Positions 17,829 through 27,868 of a stretch of 40,526 bases of DNA are shown here, piece by piece (the stretch's first letter is position 1; each line of letters starts with the position of its first letter). Location: positions 1-40,526 of the forward strand of contig DASXEJ010000018.1 in the NCBI GenBank assembly GCA_036490175.1, written 5' to 3'. A model generated the notes under the pieces. It was not told where the DNA came from, did no database searches, and worked only from the letters and a program-made list of their open reading frames with translations. The stretch is from Pirellulales bacterium (lineage in GTDB: Bacteria > Planctomycetota > Planctomycetia > Pirellulales > JACPPG01). Made by a program: the position numbers and the translations under genes.

Positions 17829-20800
17829 ATGGCGTCCACGCGCATTACTCTCATCGCCAGCCAACCATGCGGTCGGGATTTTCTGGTACGGGGTATGGCC
17901 CGCTGCGTTTGGGGCCGCGTGGCCGTCGGTATGGTGGTGGCATGCTTCCTGGTCGCGGGTGCCACCGGTGCATCAGCCGAAGAGAAGCCGGTCGCCGTGG
18001 AGGACCAGGACTTCTCGGCGGAATTGCCCCGGATTGCGCCGGTTGAGCCGCCGAACGCGGCGGGCACTTTTGTCACGGCGCCAGGTTTTCACGTGGAACT
18101 GGTGGCCGCCGAACCGCTGGTGACCGATCCGATCGCCCTGTCGTTTGATGAGCAGGGCCGGTTGTACGTCGTCGAAATGCACGACTACTCGGAAGACGCT
18201 GAAGGCAACACGGGCGTGATCCATTTGCTCACCGACAAAGACGGCGATGGCCGATTCGACACCAGCAGCGTATTCGCCGACAAGCTCTCGTGGCCGACCG
18301 CGGTTGTTTGTTACGACGGTGGTATTTTCGTCGGAGCGGCGCCCGATATTTTCTATCTCAAGGATACCGATGGCGACGGCCGCGCCGACGTGATGAAGAA
18401 GGTCTTTACGGGCTTCGGACGCAGCAATGTCCAAGGACTTTTGAACAGCTTGACATGGGGGCTCGACAATCGCATCCATGGCGCCACGAGTAGTTCCGGC
18501 GCTTCGGTAAAGCGGGCCGACGACGACAAGGCCAAGCCGTTGGCCTTGGGGGGTCGCGATTTTGCCTTCGATCCGCTCACGCTCGCCATCGAGGCTACCA
18601 GCGGCGGCGGCCAATACGGCATGAGCTTCGACAACTGGGGGCATAAGTTTGTCTGCTCGAACAGCGACCATATTCAGCAGGTGATGTTCGAAGACCGCTA
18701 CGTCGCGAGAAATCCTTACCTGGCAGCTCCGAGCGCGCGGGTCAGTATCGCCGCCGATGGCCCAGCGGCCGAAATCTATCGCGCCAGCCCGGTCGAGCCG
18801 TGGCGTGTTGTCCGCACGCGATTGCGCGTGTCTGGCAAAATCCAAGGGCCGATCGAAGGCGGAGGACGCGCCAGCGGCTATTTCACAGGCGCCACCGGCA
18901 TCACGATCTATCGTGGCAACGCCTGGCCGAAGCAGCAGGAAGCGTGGGCGATCGTGGGTGATGCCTGCACGAACCTGGCCCATCGCAAACGCCTCGAACC
19001 CAATGGCCTGGAGATGATCGCCCGACGAATCGACGTCGACAGTGAGTTCGTGGCGTCGAAAGATATCTGGTTTCGGCCGGTGCAATTCGCCAATGCTCCC
19101 GACGGCAATTTGTACATCGCCGACATGTATCGCGAGGTGATCGAGCATCCGTTGTCGCTGCCGCCGATGATCAAGAAACATCTCGACCTGACCAGCGGTC
19201 GAGACCGGGGTCGAATCTATCGTGTGGTCGCCGATGGTTTCGCGCAGACGGCATTGCCGCAAATGGGGCGTGCCACCACGGGCGAACTTGTCGCGATGCT
19301 CGGACATACAAACGGATGGCAGCGTGACACGGCGGCACGATTGCTCTTCGAGCGGCAAGACAAATCCGCCGTACCGGCCATCGAGCAAATGGTTGCGAGT
19401 GCGCCGACACCCGAGGGACGCGTGCATGCGCTCTATGCCCTCGCCGGGCTCCAGGTCGTGGCGCCGCGGGCTCTACTGGGGGCACTTGCCGACGAGCACC
19501 CGCAGGTACGCCGGCATGCGGTGCGGCTGGCCGAGCGCACGGCAAATGACTCGTCCGAGCTGCGCGACAAGTTGCTGCATATGGGCGGCGCGGAACAAGA
19601 TCTCGAAGTCTGTTACCAATTGCTGTTCAGCCTGGGCGAGGTGAACGCCGGGGGGCGCGACACGGCCTTGGCGAAACTAGCCCGCCGCGACGGCACAGAT
19701 CGGTGGATGCGATTGGCCCTTGTCAGTTCGCTGGCCCACGGCATCGACGCGGTCTACCAGGATTTGTACATGGACCAGGCCTTTCGCGCCACCGATGCCG
19801 GCCGGCTGTTGCTGGCCACGTTGGCGACGCAAGCGGGCGCCTCGGGGCGCGAAGCGGATGTGACGGCGGTTCTCGCTTCGGTCGACGCGTTGCCTGAGTC
19901 CGAGGCGGACCTGGCCGGGCAGATCGTGCGCGGCTTGAGCGAAGGAGCGGCACGGCAAGGGGCCTCGCTCGAGCGCTACCTGGCCAAGCGGCCGTCGGGC
20001 CGCACGCGCGAAGTAGTCGCCCGATTGCTTGAGGATGCGCAAGTCCGCGCGCGTGATACCAATCGCCCCGCCGCAGAACGGGTACGGGCGGTTGGCGTGT
20101 TGGCATTGGGCCCCTCCGAGGCGGCGCTGCCAGTATGGAAAGATCTGGTCGACCATCGTCAACCGCAAGAAATTCAACTGGCGGCCTTGGCTGCGTTGGG
20201 GCGAGCGGACAATGACGCTATCGCTGAGATCATCCTCGCTGCCTGGCCGACGTTGAGTCCTCGCTTGCGCTCGCAGGCAACGGAATCGTTGTTTGCCCGC
20301 GCCGATCGATTGCCGGCGTTGTTGAACGCCATCGCGGAGGATCGGTTCAAAGCGGCCGATCTCGATCCGGTGCGCGTGCAGCAGCTGTTGAAGAATCCGG
20401 ACGCCACGATCCGACAACGAGCGACGGAATTGTTGGGCGATATCAAGTTAGGCCGACGACAGGACGTTATCGATGCCTATCGTCCGCTGCTGAAATTGGC
20501 CGGGGATCCCATCGCCGGCAAGAAGCACTTCCAAAAAGTGTGCGCTGCGTGCCATCGGGCCGAAGGCGTGGGATACGAGATCGGCGCGAACCTGGCAGCG
20601 ATGAAAAATCGTGGGCCCGAGGCGATCCTGGTCAATGTGCTCGACCCCAACCGCGAGGTGAACCCGCAGTTCGTCAACTATCTGCTCACCACGACCGACG
20701 GACGGGTGCTTACCGGCATGATCGACGCTGAAACGGCCACCAGCGTTACGTTAAAGCGCGGGGAAGGGGCCACGGATACGGTGCTACGCGTCAACATCGA

Positions 20801-20924
20801 GCAACTCACGGCGAGTGGCCAGTCATTGATGCCCGAAGGGGTCGAGGAACAGCTCGCCGTTCCGCCAGCCGAGCGCCAACAAGCTCTGGCGGATCTGATT
20901 GCCTATTTGATGGCCGTGAAATAA
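17829..20924 (+). CDS. PVC-type membrane-bound dehydrogenase with HEAT repeats and cytochrome c domain
   Basis: Large exported protein of 1031 residues. It has a signal peptide (best from the internal Met at 17895: MARCVWGRVAVGMVVACF..., cleavage near ASA-EE), an N-terminal beta-propeller dehydrogenase-like domain of the PVC type (PGFHVELVAAEPLVTDPIALSFDEQGRLYVVEM at the start, several DTDGDGR metal-loop motifs, and QFANAPDGNLYIADMYREVIEHP near its end), a HEAT-repeat helical region (about residues 480-880), and a C-terminal cytochrome c module with CAACH (905-909) and a later methionine-rich part. This domain order matches the planctomycete family known from automated HMMs (PVC N-terminal domain plus HEAT plus heme-binding). 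It is thought to oxidise sugars or similar substrates in the periplasm, passing electrons to the heme; the substrate is unknown. The start at 17829 has no clear ribosome-binding site. Confidence 0.9.
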   Translation: MASTRITLIASQPCGRDFLVRGMARCVWGRVAVGMVVACFLVAGATGASAEEKPVAVEDQDFSAELPRIAPVEPPNAAGTFVTAPGFHVELVAAEPLVTDPIALSFDEQGRLYVVEMHDYSEDAEGNTGVIHLLTDKDGDGRFDTSSVFADKLSWPTAVVCYDGGIFVGAAPDIFYLKDTDGDGRADVMKKVFTGFGRSNVQGLLNSLTWGLDNRIHGATSSSGASVKRADDDKAKPLALGGRDFAFDPLTLAIEATSGGGQYGMSFDNWGHKFVCSNSDHIQQVMFEDRYVARNPYLAAPSARVSIAADGPAAEIYRASPVEPWRVVRTRLRVSGKIQGPIEGGGRASGYFTGATGITIYRGNAWPKQQEAWAIVGDACTNLAHRKRLEPNGLEMIARRIDVDSEFVASKDIWFRPVQFANAPDGNLYIADMYREVIEHPLSLPPMIKKHLDLTSGRDRGRIYRVVADGFAQTALPQMGRATTGELVAMLGHTNGWQRDTAARLLFERQDKSAVPAIEQMVASAPTPEGRVHALYALAGLQVVAPRALLGALADEHPQVRRHAVRLAERTANDSSELRDKLLHMGGAEQDLEVCYQLLFSLGEVNAGGRDTALAKLARRDGTDRWMRLALVSSLAHGIDAVYQDLYMDQAFRATDAGRLLLATLATQAGASGREADVTAVLASVDALPESEADLAGQIVRGLSEGAARQGASLERYLAKRPSGRTREVVARLLEDAQVRARDTNRPAAERVRAVGVLALGPSEAALPVWKDLVDHRQPQEIQLAALAALGRADNDAIAEIILAAWPTLSPRLRSQATESLFARADRLPALLNAIAEDRFKAADLDPVRVQQLLKNPDATIRQRATELLGDIKLGRRQDVIDAYRPLLKLAGDPIAGKKHFQKVCAACHRAEGVGYEIGANLAAMKNRGPEAILVNVLDPNREVNPQFVNYLLTTTDGRVLTGMIDAETATSVTLKRGEGATDTVLRVNIEQLTASGQSLMPEGVEEQLAVPPAERQQALADLIAYLMAVK

Positions 20925-21405
20925 GCGTGCGCGCCGCTCGATAGTTCCTCGCTGATTCAGCGCCGCCGCTCTGCGAACCGTATTCTGTAGCTTTGTCCGC
21001 GAATCCCGCTGGAACCCGCGGACCAGGGTTCCGCGGCACGGTGACACCGCAAATGCCGCACGTCGGATGGCACGGCGCTTTTCCAATGGACCGCGTGATT
21101 CCCAGAAGTGATTAAGGCCTTGGCATGTTGAACAAACATTACAAATCGCACAGGTTTTGCGGAGGGGAACCCCATTTGCCTAAATCCTCGTCGTCAGCGA
21201 AATTTGCCTGGAAAGAGGGAAAGTTGCCGACAAACCCGGCAGACCTGGCCCAATCCTGAGGCAAACGCAAGGTAAGGACCCAGGGGAGCGCGGTAGAATG
21301 CGGCACACTTTCCGCACCGGCGATTTTCGTCGGAATGTTCTTGCCGAGGCGATTTCGACATCCATTACTATCTCAAGAATCACACCATCTTCGCTTAGGT
21401 GACCC
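20925..21405. other. 481-base region, leader of the following small gene
   Basis: No convincing gene. A 44-codon frame (21125-21259, plus strand) is present; its second half is polar (KFAWKEGKLPTNPADLAQ) and a GGAGGGG precedes an internal TTG, but I cannot support it as a gene. A short GC-rich hairpin is possible around 21012-21036. A TGGCAC at 21068 lacks the GC at the -12 position needed for a sigma54 promoter. Confidence 0.3.
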
Positions 21406-21888
21406 ATGAGCACGTCGTTCGCAGTAGCCACTAAATTAAGAAACCTGGACCATAGGCAACACGCAGTGCGACTTCATTTCTATGTCAGTAAACAGCTTGC
21501 CGAGCGCATCGCAAAAGTCGGTTCCATGCTGGGTCACGCCAAAGCGCGAACAGCTTCGTTTTTGTTGGATAACGCGTCGCAAGTCGAGCACGAGGCCATC
21601 GCGGTGCTCGATCGTCGGCTGGATGCGTCCACGGTCAATGGCAACGGACGGGCGAAGCCCGTCAAGAGTTCCACGGATGAATCCTCGGGCGAAGTCGTCT
21701 TGATGTATGTTCGACTGGAGCCACAGGTGGCCCTCCGCATCGAGCGCTTGGCCAAGAAGAAAAATCTGAGCCTTTCCAAAGTCTGTGCCTGGCTGTTGAG
21801 TCGCGCCGTTGACGACGATCAGTGGATCGTAAGTATCGTGCAAGACCGCTTGATGCAAGCCTTGGCCAAGGTGCCGTCTGAAAACTAA
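21406..21888 (+). CDS. small protein with two ribbon-helix-helix-like units
   Basis: 160 residues, no signal peptide. Two units of about 50 residues align with each other: residues 21-74 (VRLHFYVSKQLAERIAKVG ... ASFLLDNAS ... AVLDRRLDA) and 102-151 (VRLEPQVALRIERLAKKKN ... CAWLLSRAV ... SIVQDRLMQA), separated by a polar Ser/Gly/Asn linker. Each unit has a short strand followed by two helices, the shape of a ribbon-helix-helix (CopG/Arc-type) DNA-binding fold. If correct, one chain would form a pseudo-dimer. It may also be a planctomycete-specific fold with no DNA role. The ATG is preceded by AGGTGA at good spacing, and a terminator-like hairpin follows the stop. It stands alone between the PVC dehydrogenase and the cytochrome operon and could regulate either; this is speculation. 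I do not recognise the family. Confidence 0.78.
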   Translation: MSTSFAVATKLRNLDHRQHAVRLHFYVSKQLAERIAKVGSMLGHAKARTASFLLDNASQVEHEAIAVLDRRLDASTVNGNGRAKPVKSSTDESSGEVVLMYVRLEPQVALRIERLAKKKNLSLSKVCAWLLSRAVDDDQWIVSIVQDRLMQALAKVPSEN

Positions 21889-21910
21889 CTGCCCGCTGGG
21901 GGGCGGTTTT
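21887..21910 (+). terminator. intrinsic terminator after the RHH-like gene
   Basis: AACTGCCC (21887-21894) pairs with GGGCGGTT (21901-21908) with one G-U pair and a six-base loop, and the run ends in four T. It overlaps the stop codon of the small gene. Moderate strength. Confidence 0.5.
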
Positions 21911-21962
21911 CCGGGTCGAGCAGTCCACAATAGTGGCACGCCGGGTCGAGTCCGGCTATTGT
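21911..21962. repeat. short direct repeat and inverted repeat before the cytochrome operon
   Basis: CCGGGTCGAG occurs at 21911-21920 and again at 21941-21950. The second copy lies inside an imperfect hairpin: ACAATAG (21927-21933) pairs with CTATTGT (21956-21962), with CCGG/CCGG inside. It sits 7 bases before the operon's first ATG, where it could influence translation or bind a protein. Confidence 0.4.
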
Positions 21963-21969
21963 CAAGCGG

Positions 21970-24819
21970 ATGCCCTCCGCCTCTTTTCCCACCCTCGGCG
22001 CGCAGTTGATCGTGGTGACGAGCTTGCTCGTCAGCGCTCTCGGCATCCCGATCGTCGCCGCAGCAGACTATGCGGACAGCGTGCGCGCCACGGAAGGTCT
22101 GCTCGCCCATTGGCGTTTTGAAGAGTCGGACAGTTCCGTTGCCGGTTCTTTACCGGATCTTGTTGCGCAGCCAGGGGGCGAGATCTCGCGAGGGGTCGAC
22201 TCGGCTCTTGGCTCGCTGGGCAAGGCGCTGCGATTGGGCCCCGGCGGCCACGTGCGCCTACCGCGACTCGGGCGGCACGACGCAGTGAGTGTCGAGATGT
22301 GGATCAACGTCGCCCGACTGCCGGCAGAGCCCACCGCGGCCCTGTACGCCGTTGATAACTGGGAGCCGGGCTACCTGCATTTCAATCTCAAGTCTTCAGG
22401 CGCCTTGGAACTCGCCATCCAGGGCGCTAGTAGTAATCCGAATAGTGAGCCGGAAACAGTTCGTCCCGGTCGCTGGTTGCACTTGGTTGTGACCTACGAT
22501 GCACGGACCGGACTCGAGCGACTATTTCGAGATGGCCGCTTGATCATCGAAACCGTCGTTAATCCGCACCCGCCGGTGCTGCTGGACCCGGCTGCGCTGG
22601 GCAACTGGTCGAACGGCGGGCAGGCTTCGCGGTCGCTGCTGGCAGACGTGGACGAATTGGCGGTGTACTCAGTGCCGCTATCGCAAGCGCAGGTGCGCAG
22701 CCACTATCTGGCGGCCAAAGGTGCGCAAGCCGCGCCGGTGGATTTTGTCAGCGAAGTGCGGCCCTTGTTGGCCACGCATTGCGTCGGCTGTCACGGCACT
22801 GACGCCCAAGAAAATCAATTGCGGCTCGACGTGCGCGATTGGGCTTTTCGAGGTGGTGAGTCGGGCGAGCCGGCGGTCGTACCCTACGACACGGATGCAA
22901 GTCACTTACTGGCGCGTGTGACGAGCAAGGATCGCGAGGCGAGAATGCCTCCCGAGGATCCGCGCCTGAGCGATGCCGAGGTCGCCACACTGCGCAACTG
23001 GATCGATCAAGGCGCCCCCTGGCCCGACGAGTTGGCAGGCCACGCCGAGCTACCGAAAGTCGAGACCAGCCATTGGTCATTTCAGCCTCTGCGAGACACC
23101 GCGCCTCCCGCGATTGAACATCCATTCGTCGCCAGCGGCAACCCGATCGACGCCTTTATCCTGGCCGGGCTTAACACCCGAGCATTGAGTCCGTCCCCCG
23201 CGGCCGATCGTCGCACGTTGGCTCGCAGACTGTACCTAGACATGCTCGGGCTTCCCCCGTCGCCCGAGGCGGTAAAGCAATTCATCGAAGACGATGCGGC
23301 AGACGCTTGGGAGAAGCTGGTGGATCGCGTGCTAGCCAGCCCGCAGTATGGCGAGCGGTGGGCGTCGCATTGGCTGGATGTCATTCGCTATGCCGACACG
23401 CACGGCTTCGAGGTCAACACACCGCGCGAAAACTCGTGGCCCTTTCGCGATTACGTAATCAAGAGCCTGAACGAAGACAAGCCGTTCGATCGCTTCATCG
23501 TAGAACAGGTGGCGGGCGATCAATTGGGGGTCGACTCGGCGACCGGCTTTCTCGTCGCGGCGCCGGCCGTGCTGCCCGGACAGGTTGGCAAAGACGAGCC
23601 CTCGATCCGCCAGGCGCGCGTTGACGAATTGCACGAAGTGATCGTCTCGGTCGGTTCGGGTGTGTTGGGACTGACAATCGGCTGCGCGCGTTGCCACAAT
23701 CACAAATTCGATCCGATCTCGCAGCGTGACTATTACCAGATGCAAGCCATCTTTGCTGGTCTGCACTACGGCGATCGCCCCGTGCGCGATCCGGCCGAGG
23801 TGCTGTTGCCCGGCGGCGCCGCGGAAGTTCTGCCGAAGGCCGTGTTCGGCGGTACGTTTTCAGCCCCCGGCCCGACATATCGACTCTATCGTGGCGATCC
23901 CATGCAGCGGCGCGAACGCGTCTCGCCCGACGTGCCTGCGGTGTTCGGCTCGCTCGGGATCGAGTCGACGGTCGTCGAGGCCGAGCGCCGGATGGCGCTG
24001 GCCCGTTGGCTGGTCGATGCGCGCAATCCTCTGACGCCGCGTGTGATCGTGAATCGTCTCTGGCAGCAACACTTTGGCACAGGCCTCGTTGCCACGCCGT
24101 CGGATTTTGGCGCGATGGGCGTACCGCCGTCGCATCCCGAGTTGCTCGATTGGCTCGCGCGGCAGTTGATTGACGCCCACTGGTCGCTCAAGGCTCTGCA
24201 CCGGCTGATGCTGACTTCGAACACCTATCGTCAGGCGAGCGTGGCTCATGAGTTGGGGCTGCGAACCGACGCGGCCACACAGATGTTGTGGCGCTTTCCC
24301 GCACGGCGCCTGGAAATGGAGCCGATTCGTGATTCGATCCTGGCCACCAGTGGCGCCCTGGATCCGACGCGCGGGGGGCCCGGCTTCAACGTTTTCAAGC
24401 CCAACGACAACTACGTGCGCGTGTACGATGCGCGCGAGGTGTGGGGGCCAGACGCCTGGCGGCGGATGATTTACGTGCATCGGGTGCGGATGGCCCAGGA
24501 CGGCGTCTTCGGCGCGCTCGATTGCCCCGACGCCGGTCAACCTGCTCCGCGGCGCAGTCGTTCGACAACGGCCATCCAGGCGCTCAACCTGTTCAACAGT
24601 GAATTCATCCGTCAGCAGGCCGAGCTACTGGCAAAACGAGTTCGCGATGCGGGACAGCAAGACCTAAGCTGTCAAGTGCGCCGCGTGTTTGCCGAGACGC
24701 TGGCACGCGAGCCGAGCGCCGGCGAGCTCGCGTCGTCGGTTCGCGTGGCCGAAGAGTTCGGCCTGCCGGCGGTCTGCCGCGCGGTTTTCAACAGCAACGA
24801 GTTTTTGTTTCTTCCCTAG
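21970..24819 (+). CDS. planctomycete cytochrome protein: LamG, PSCyt1, DUF1549, DUF1553
   Basis: Exported 949-residue protein. In order: a signal peptide (ends near VAAADYA); a LamG/concanavalin-like domain (about residues 45-245, opening with [11 protein letters not shown]); a planctomycete cytochrome c domain (PSCyt1) with CVGCH at 271-275 and [30 protein letters not shown]1549 (about 390-590) with a second Cxx[15 protein letters not shown] at 572-584; and DUF1553 (about 640-949) with [18 protein letters not shown] and the C-terminal RREPSAGE-like and NSNEFLFLP ends. The four-domain order is a hallmark of planctomycetes; a carbohydrate-binding and redox role at the cell surface or periplasm is generally assumed but unproven. 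The linker between DUF1549 and DUF1553 is short. It is the first gene of a three-gene operon; its stop is one base from the next ATG. The ribosome-binding site is weak. Confidence 0.93.
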   Translation: MPSASFPTLGAQLIVVTSLLVSALGIPIVAAADYADSVRATEGLLAHWRFEESDSSVAGSLPDLVAQPGGEISRGVDSALGSLGKALRLGPGGHVRLPRLGRHDAVSVEMWINVARLPAEPTAALYAVDNWEPGYLHFNLKSSGALELAIQGASSNPNSEPETVRPGRWLHLVVTYDARTGLERLFRDGRLIIETVVNPHPPVLLDPAALGNWSNGGQASRSLLADVDELAVYSVPLSQAQVRSHYLAAKGAQAAPVDFVSEVRPLLATHCVGCHGTDAQENQLRLDVRDWAFRGGESGEPAVVPYDTDASHLLARVTSKDREARMPPEDPRLSDAEVATLRNWIDQGAPWPDELAGHAELPKVETSHWSFQPLRDTAPPAIEHPFVASGNPIDAFILAGLNTRALSPSPAADRRTLARRLYLDMLGLPPSPEAVKQFIEDDAADAWEKLVDRVLASPQYGERWASHWLDVIRYADTHGFEVNTPRENSWPFRDYVIKSLNEDKPFDRFIVEQVAGDQLGVDSATGFLVAAPAVLPGQVGKDEPSIRQARVDELHEVIVSVGSGVLGLTIGCARCHNHKFDPISQRDYYQMQAIFAGLHYGDRPVRDPAEVLLPGGAAEVLPKAVFGGTFSAPGPTYRLYRGDPMQRRERVSPDVPAVFGSLGIESTVVEAERRMALARWLVDARNPLTPRVIVNRLWQQHFGTGLVATPSDFGAMGVPPSHPELLDWLARQLIDAHWSLKALHRLMLTSNTYRQASVAHELGLRTDAATQMLWRFPARRLEMEPIRDSILATSGALDPTRGGPGFNVFKPNDNYVRVYDAREVWGPDAWRRMIYVHRVRMAQDGVFGALDCPDAGQPAPRRSRSTTAIQALNLFNSEFIRQQAELLAKRVRDAGQQDLSCQVRRVFAETLAREPSAGELASSVRVAEEFGLPAVCRAVFNSNEFLFLP

Positions 24820-24820
24820 C

Positions 24821-26305
24821 ATGCACCCTACCGACAGTTCACCAATACGTGCCTTGCTCGATCGCCGCGCGTTTCTCGGCAATGCCGGGAGCGCACTCAG
24901 CGGCATTGCGCTCACGGCCTTGCTTGATCAAGATCGCCTGCTCGCCTCGGATACGATGGCCGCCTATCAACCGGCGATCGATCCGGCCGCGCCGCACGCA
25001 CCACGGCCAGCACCGGAGCGCGCGCGGGCCAAAAACGTGCTGGTGATTTTCTGCTCGGGCGCGCTGTCGCATATGGACACGTTCGATTGGAAGCCGGAGC
25101 TTGTGAAGCGCGACGGAGAGCCCATGCCCAATGCCGAGGCGGCCGTCACTTTTCAGGGCGAGAACGGCGCCATCGCCCGCCCACATTATGAGTTTCGCCC
25201 GCGCGGGGGCGTGGGCAAGATGACGAGCGACCTGCTGCCACGCCTAGGAGCGCTGGTCGATGACTTTTGCTTCATTCACTCGCTGACGACGAAGACCAAC
25301 ACTCACGGGCCGGGCGAGAACTGCATGTCGACTGGCTTTACGCTCGATGGTTTTCCCTCGATGGGCTCGTGGGCAACCTATGCGTTAGGGTCGGAGAATC
25401 AGGATCTGCCCGCTTACGTTGCCATTCCGGATCCGCGCGGCGTGCCGCAGGCGGCGGTGAATAATTGGGGGCCAGGATTTCTGCCGGCGGTTTTTCAAGG
25501 GACTGCGTTCAATGCCCAACGGCCGATCGCCAACTTGCAACCGGCCGCAGGGGTCGGCGAGGCCGAGTCGCGCGCGACGCGTCGCTTGCTGGCCGAGTTG
25601 AACGCGGAACATCGGTCCCGTTTTCCTGCCGATAATGAACTCGCCGCGCGCATCGCCAGCTACGAGCTGGCCGCGCGGATGCAGCTCAGCATCCCTGAAG
25701 CAACCGATCTTTCCAGCGAGCCGGCCTATGTGTTGGCCGAGTACGGCGCTGACGACACACAGAACAAGGTCAAGGCTGGTTTTGCCCGCAACTGCCTGCT
25801 CGCGCGGCGGCTGTTGGAACGCGGCGTCCGCTTCGTGCAATTATTCAACGGCGCATACGCCATGGGAGAGGGCGTCGGCAACTGGGACGGTCATCGCAAG
25901 CTGCGCGAGCAATATGACATTCACGGACCGATCCTCGATCAGCCGGCGGCCGCACTTTTGCAAGATCTCAAGCGGCGCGGCCTGCTCAAAGACACGCTGG
26001 TCGTATTCTGCACCGAGTTCGGCCGCATGCCCATGTACCAAAAGGGAGCGACAGGCCGCGATCACAACCCGCTCGGCTTTACTTGCATGCTGATGGGGGC
26101 AGGTGTCCGGGCGCCGTTCTCCTATGGAGCCACCGACGAACTGGGCTATAAAGCCGTGGAAAACGTGGTGTCGATTCACGACTTTCACGCGACGATTCTG
26201 CACATACTAGGGCTCGATCACACGCGGTTGCGTTATTACAACAACGGTATCGAACGCCGACTGACCGATGTCCACGGCCATGTAATTTCCGAGGTACTTG
26301 CCTGA
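24821..26305 (+). CDS. DUF1501 protein, Tat-exported sulfatase-like fold
   Basis: 494-residue protein of the DUF1501 family. The N-terminus has a twin-arginine-type signal ([24 protein letters not shown]). The body shows the family features: [24 protein letters not shown] near the start, the [27 protein letters not shown] region, [28 protein letters not shown] and the C-terminal [14 protein letters not shown]. The fold is related to alkaline phosphatase/sulfatase enzymes, but the family has no established substrate. DUF1501 genes nearly always sit next to DUF1549/DUF1553 genes in planctomycetes, as here, with a single base between the stop of the previous gene and this ATG. Translation is therefore likely coupled. 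The start is placed at 24821 instead of the longer frame from 24689, which overlaps the upstream gene. Confidence 0.93.
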   Translation: MHPTDSSPIRALLDRRAFLGNAGSALSGIALTALLDQDRLLASDTMAAYQPAIDPAAPHAPRPAPERARAKNVLVIFCSGALSHMDTFDWKPELVKRDGEPMPNAEAAVTFQGENGAIARPHYEFRPRGGVGKMTSDLLPRLGALVDDFCFIHSLTTKTNTHGPGENCMSTGFTLDGFPSMGSWATYALGSENQDLPAYVAIPDPRGVPQAAVNNWGPGFLPAVFQGTAFNAQRPIANLQPAAGVGEAESRATRRLLAELNAEHRSRFPADNELAARIASYELAARMQLSIPEATDLSSEPAYVLAEYGADDTQNKVKAGFARNCLLARRLLERGVRFVQLFNGAYAMGEGVGNWDGHRKLREQYDIHGPILDQPAAALLQDLKRRGLLKDTLVVFCTEFGRMPMYQKGATGRDHNPLGFTCMLMGAGVRAPFSYGATDELGYKAVENVVSIHDFHATILHILGLDHTRLRYYNNGIERRLTDVHGHVISEVLA

Positions 26306-27481
26306 ATGAACGTTCTCCCGCGTTGCACTGTCGTTGCTTTGGTTTTGTTCCTGCTGTACGCCACGACGCTCACGGCACGAGCGGATATTCTGCTTTCGGG
26401 CAATGAAGGCAAGTACGATTTATCGAGCGGCGCCGGCCGAACCGTCGACAACGCCGAGCCTGATAGTTTGACGATCCTCGACTTTGCCGTATTTCCGCCG
26501 CGCGTGCGGCACGTGATGGGCGTTGCGAATAGCGTCGTTGGGCCGCCGACCAATGTCGCGCTTAGTCCCGACGAGCGCTGGGCGCTGGTGGCCAATTCGG
26601 TCAGCCGCTACACGGACGACCCGCAGCATCCTGTGCCTGATGACATTGTGCAAATCATCGACCTCTCGCTCGCAGCACCGAAGATCGTAGGCACGGTGCG
26701 CGTTGGCAAGCAGCCCTCGGGCGTTGCCATCAATCGCGCCGGCGACCTGGCCCTGGTGGCCAATCGCGGCGACGGCACGATCTCGTTGCTGGCGATCGAC
26801 GGGACGAGCGTGACCGTGCGTCAGACGCTGACTGTCGGAGAACCGACGAGCGAACCCGCCGATATAGCCATCAATCCGGCCGGCACGATGGCGCTAGTGA
26901 GCTTGAACAAGGGCGCCGCGGTGCGCGTGCTAAGGATCAAGGAGGGACACGCCGCGCTCGAAGATCGCAAGTTGCCCTCCTACGGGCAGCCTTACCATGT
27001 GCAGATCACGCCCGATGGTGCGCTGGGTCTAGTGGCAGGTGGCGGCAATCAAAAGGGTCCCGACGCCGATCTGTTGACCGTCATCGATCTGACCGTCGAT
27101 CCGGTGCGGACGATCGATCACTTGACGGTCGGAACCGGGCCCGAGTCGTTCGATATCAGCCCCGACGGGCGCCTGGTAGCCGTCGTGCTGATGGAAAGCT
27201 CGAACATTCCGTCCACCGATCCGCAGCGCACCGAGCATGGCCGATTGCAACTATGGAAACGGATAGGCAAAACCTTCTCGCAGTCGGTCGACATGCCGAT
27301 TGGTCGCATCCCTGAAGGAGTCTGTTTCACGGCTGACGGACGCTACCTGGTCGTGCAGGAGCATGCGGCGCGGCAACTGGCCATCTTTGGCGTGGACAAG
27401 GACGATCTGCGGGATACCGGAGTGCGCGTCTCTACGCCCGGCTTTCCTTCCTCATTGCGACGGGCCGATCCGTCGCGATAG
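26306..27481 (+). CDS. secreted beta-propeller protein (lactonase/YncE-like)
   Basis: 391 residues with a signal peptide (MNVLPRCTVVALVLFLLYA, cleavage near ARA-D) and repeated propeller blades with the pattern NVALSPDERWALVANS, GVAINRAGDLALVANRGDGTISLL, DIAINPAGTMALVSLN, VQITPDGALGLVAGGG and FDISPDGRLVAVVL. This is the seven-bladed YVTN/lactonase-like propeller fold, common in exported planctomycete proteins. A binding or hydrolytic role is possible; no catalytic residues can be named with confidence. Its ATG directly follows the TGA of the DUF1501 gene, so it is the third gene of the operon and is likely co-expressed with the exported cytochrome system. Confidence 0.9.
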   Translation: MNVLPRCTVVALVLFLLYATTLTARADILLSGNEGKYDLSSGAGRTVDNAEPDSLTILDFAVFPPRVRHVMGVANSVVGPPTNVALSPDERWALVANSVSRYTDDPQHPVPDDIVQIIDLSLAAPKIVGTVRVGKQPSGVAINRAGDLALVANRGDGTISLLAIDGTSVTVRQTLTVGEPTSEPADIAINPAGTMALVSLNKGAAVRVLRIKEGHAALEDRKLPSYGQPYHVQITPDGALGLVAGGGNQKGPDADLLTVIDLTVDPVRTIDHLTVGTGPESFDISPDGRLVAVVLMESSNIPSTDPQRTEHGRLQLWKRIGKTFSQSVDMPIGRIPEGVCFTADGRYLVVQEHAARQLAIFGVDKDDLRDTGVRVSTPGFPSSLRRADPSR

Positions 27482-27634
27482 GCCGCGGTCAGGTCGGTTC
27501 ACCGCGTCCCGTTTCAACGCGCGGGTCGTCGCGCGATGCGAGCGGCTCGACTTTCCGCCCTAATGGCGCATAGCGCTCTGATGTTGGGCATTGTATTCTG
27601 CGGTGCTTGGCGTCCGTAGGAATCGTCGTGGCCG

Positions 27635-27715
27635 GGTGCCACGTCCACGCAACGCGTGGACATGTGAATGAGCACTCAAACCAGACATGCTCACGTGTTG
27701 CGTGAGCATGGCACC
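27635..27715. repeat. composite palindromic intergenic element
   Basis: Two near-perfect hairpins inside a shared outer inverted repeat. GGTGCC (27635-27640) pairs with GGCACC (27710-27715). Inside, GTCCACGC (27643-27650) pairs with GCGTGGAC (27654-27661), and CATGCTCACG (27686-27695) pairs with CGTGAGCATG (27701-27710). The two stems share a similar core (CCACGC/GCTCACG). It looks like a dispersed intergenic repeat; a second copy is not in this window. Confidence 0.55.
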
Positions 27716-27751
27716 GCGTTAGTCCGATTTACTGTTCGAAATACCGCCAAC

Positions 27752-27811
27752 AAAAAAATCGCCCACTCATTCTGCGGCTCTGGTGAGCCAGGCAGAGTGA
27801 GCGGGCGATTT
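27752..27811 (-). terminator. strong intrinsic terminator of the Cys-rich gene
   Basis: On the minus strand, a 20-bp stem (27792-27811 with 27756-27775, one mismatch and one G-U pair), an inner stem GGCTC/GAGCC with an ACCA loop, and a run of seven U (A at 27752-27758 on the plus strand). It lies 58 bases beyond the stop codon of the Cys-rich gene. Confidence 0.85.
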
Positions 27812-27868
27812 CAAGCAGACAACTTGACGCCTGGCACGGGCGAGCGTCTCGTCCGCGCTGCGGCCGAT

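Larger units (their letters stand above)
27482..27868. other. convergent intergenic region, 387 bases
   Basis: Lies between the end of the propeller operon and the end of the Cys-rich gene. It holds a composite palindrome (27635-27715) and the terminator of the Cys-rich gene (27752-27811), both listed separately. The rest shows nothing I can name, and there is no obvious terminator for the plus-strand operon just after 27481. Confidence 0.6.

Noticed and set aside
17973-19427. 484-codon minus-strand frame inside the PVC dehydrogenase gene
   Set aside because: Opposite strand of a well-supported gene; Arg/His/Gly-rich composition typical of antisense frames in GC-rich DNA.
21068-21083. sigma54-like promoter (TGGCAC-N5-TTTTC)
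   Set aside because: Lacks the required GC at the -12 element.
21125-21259. 44-codon ORF before the RHH-like gene
   Set aside because: Polar, unrecognised, no clear ribosome site for its ATG; could be chance.
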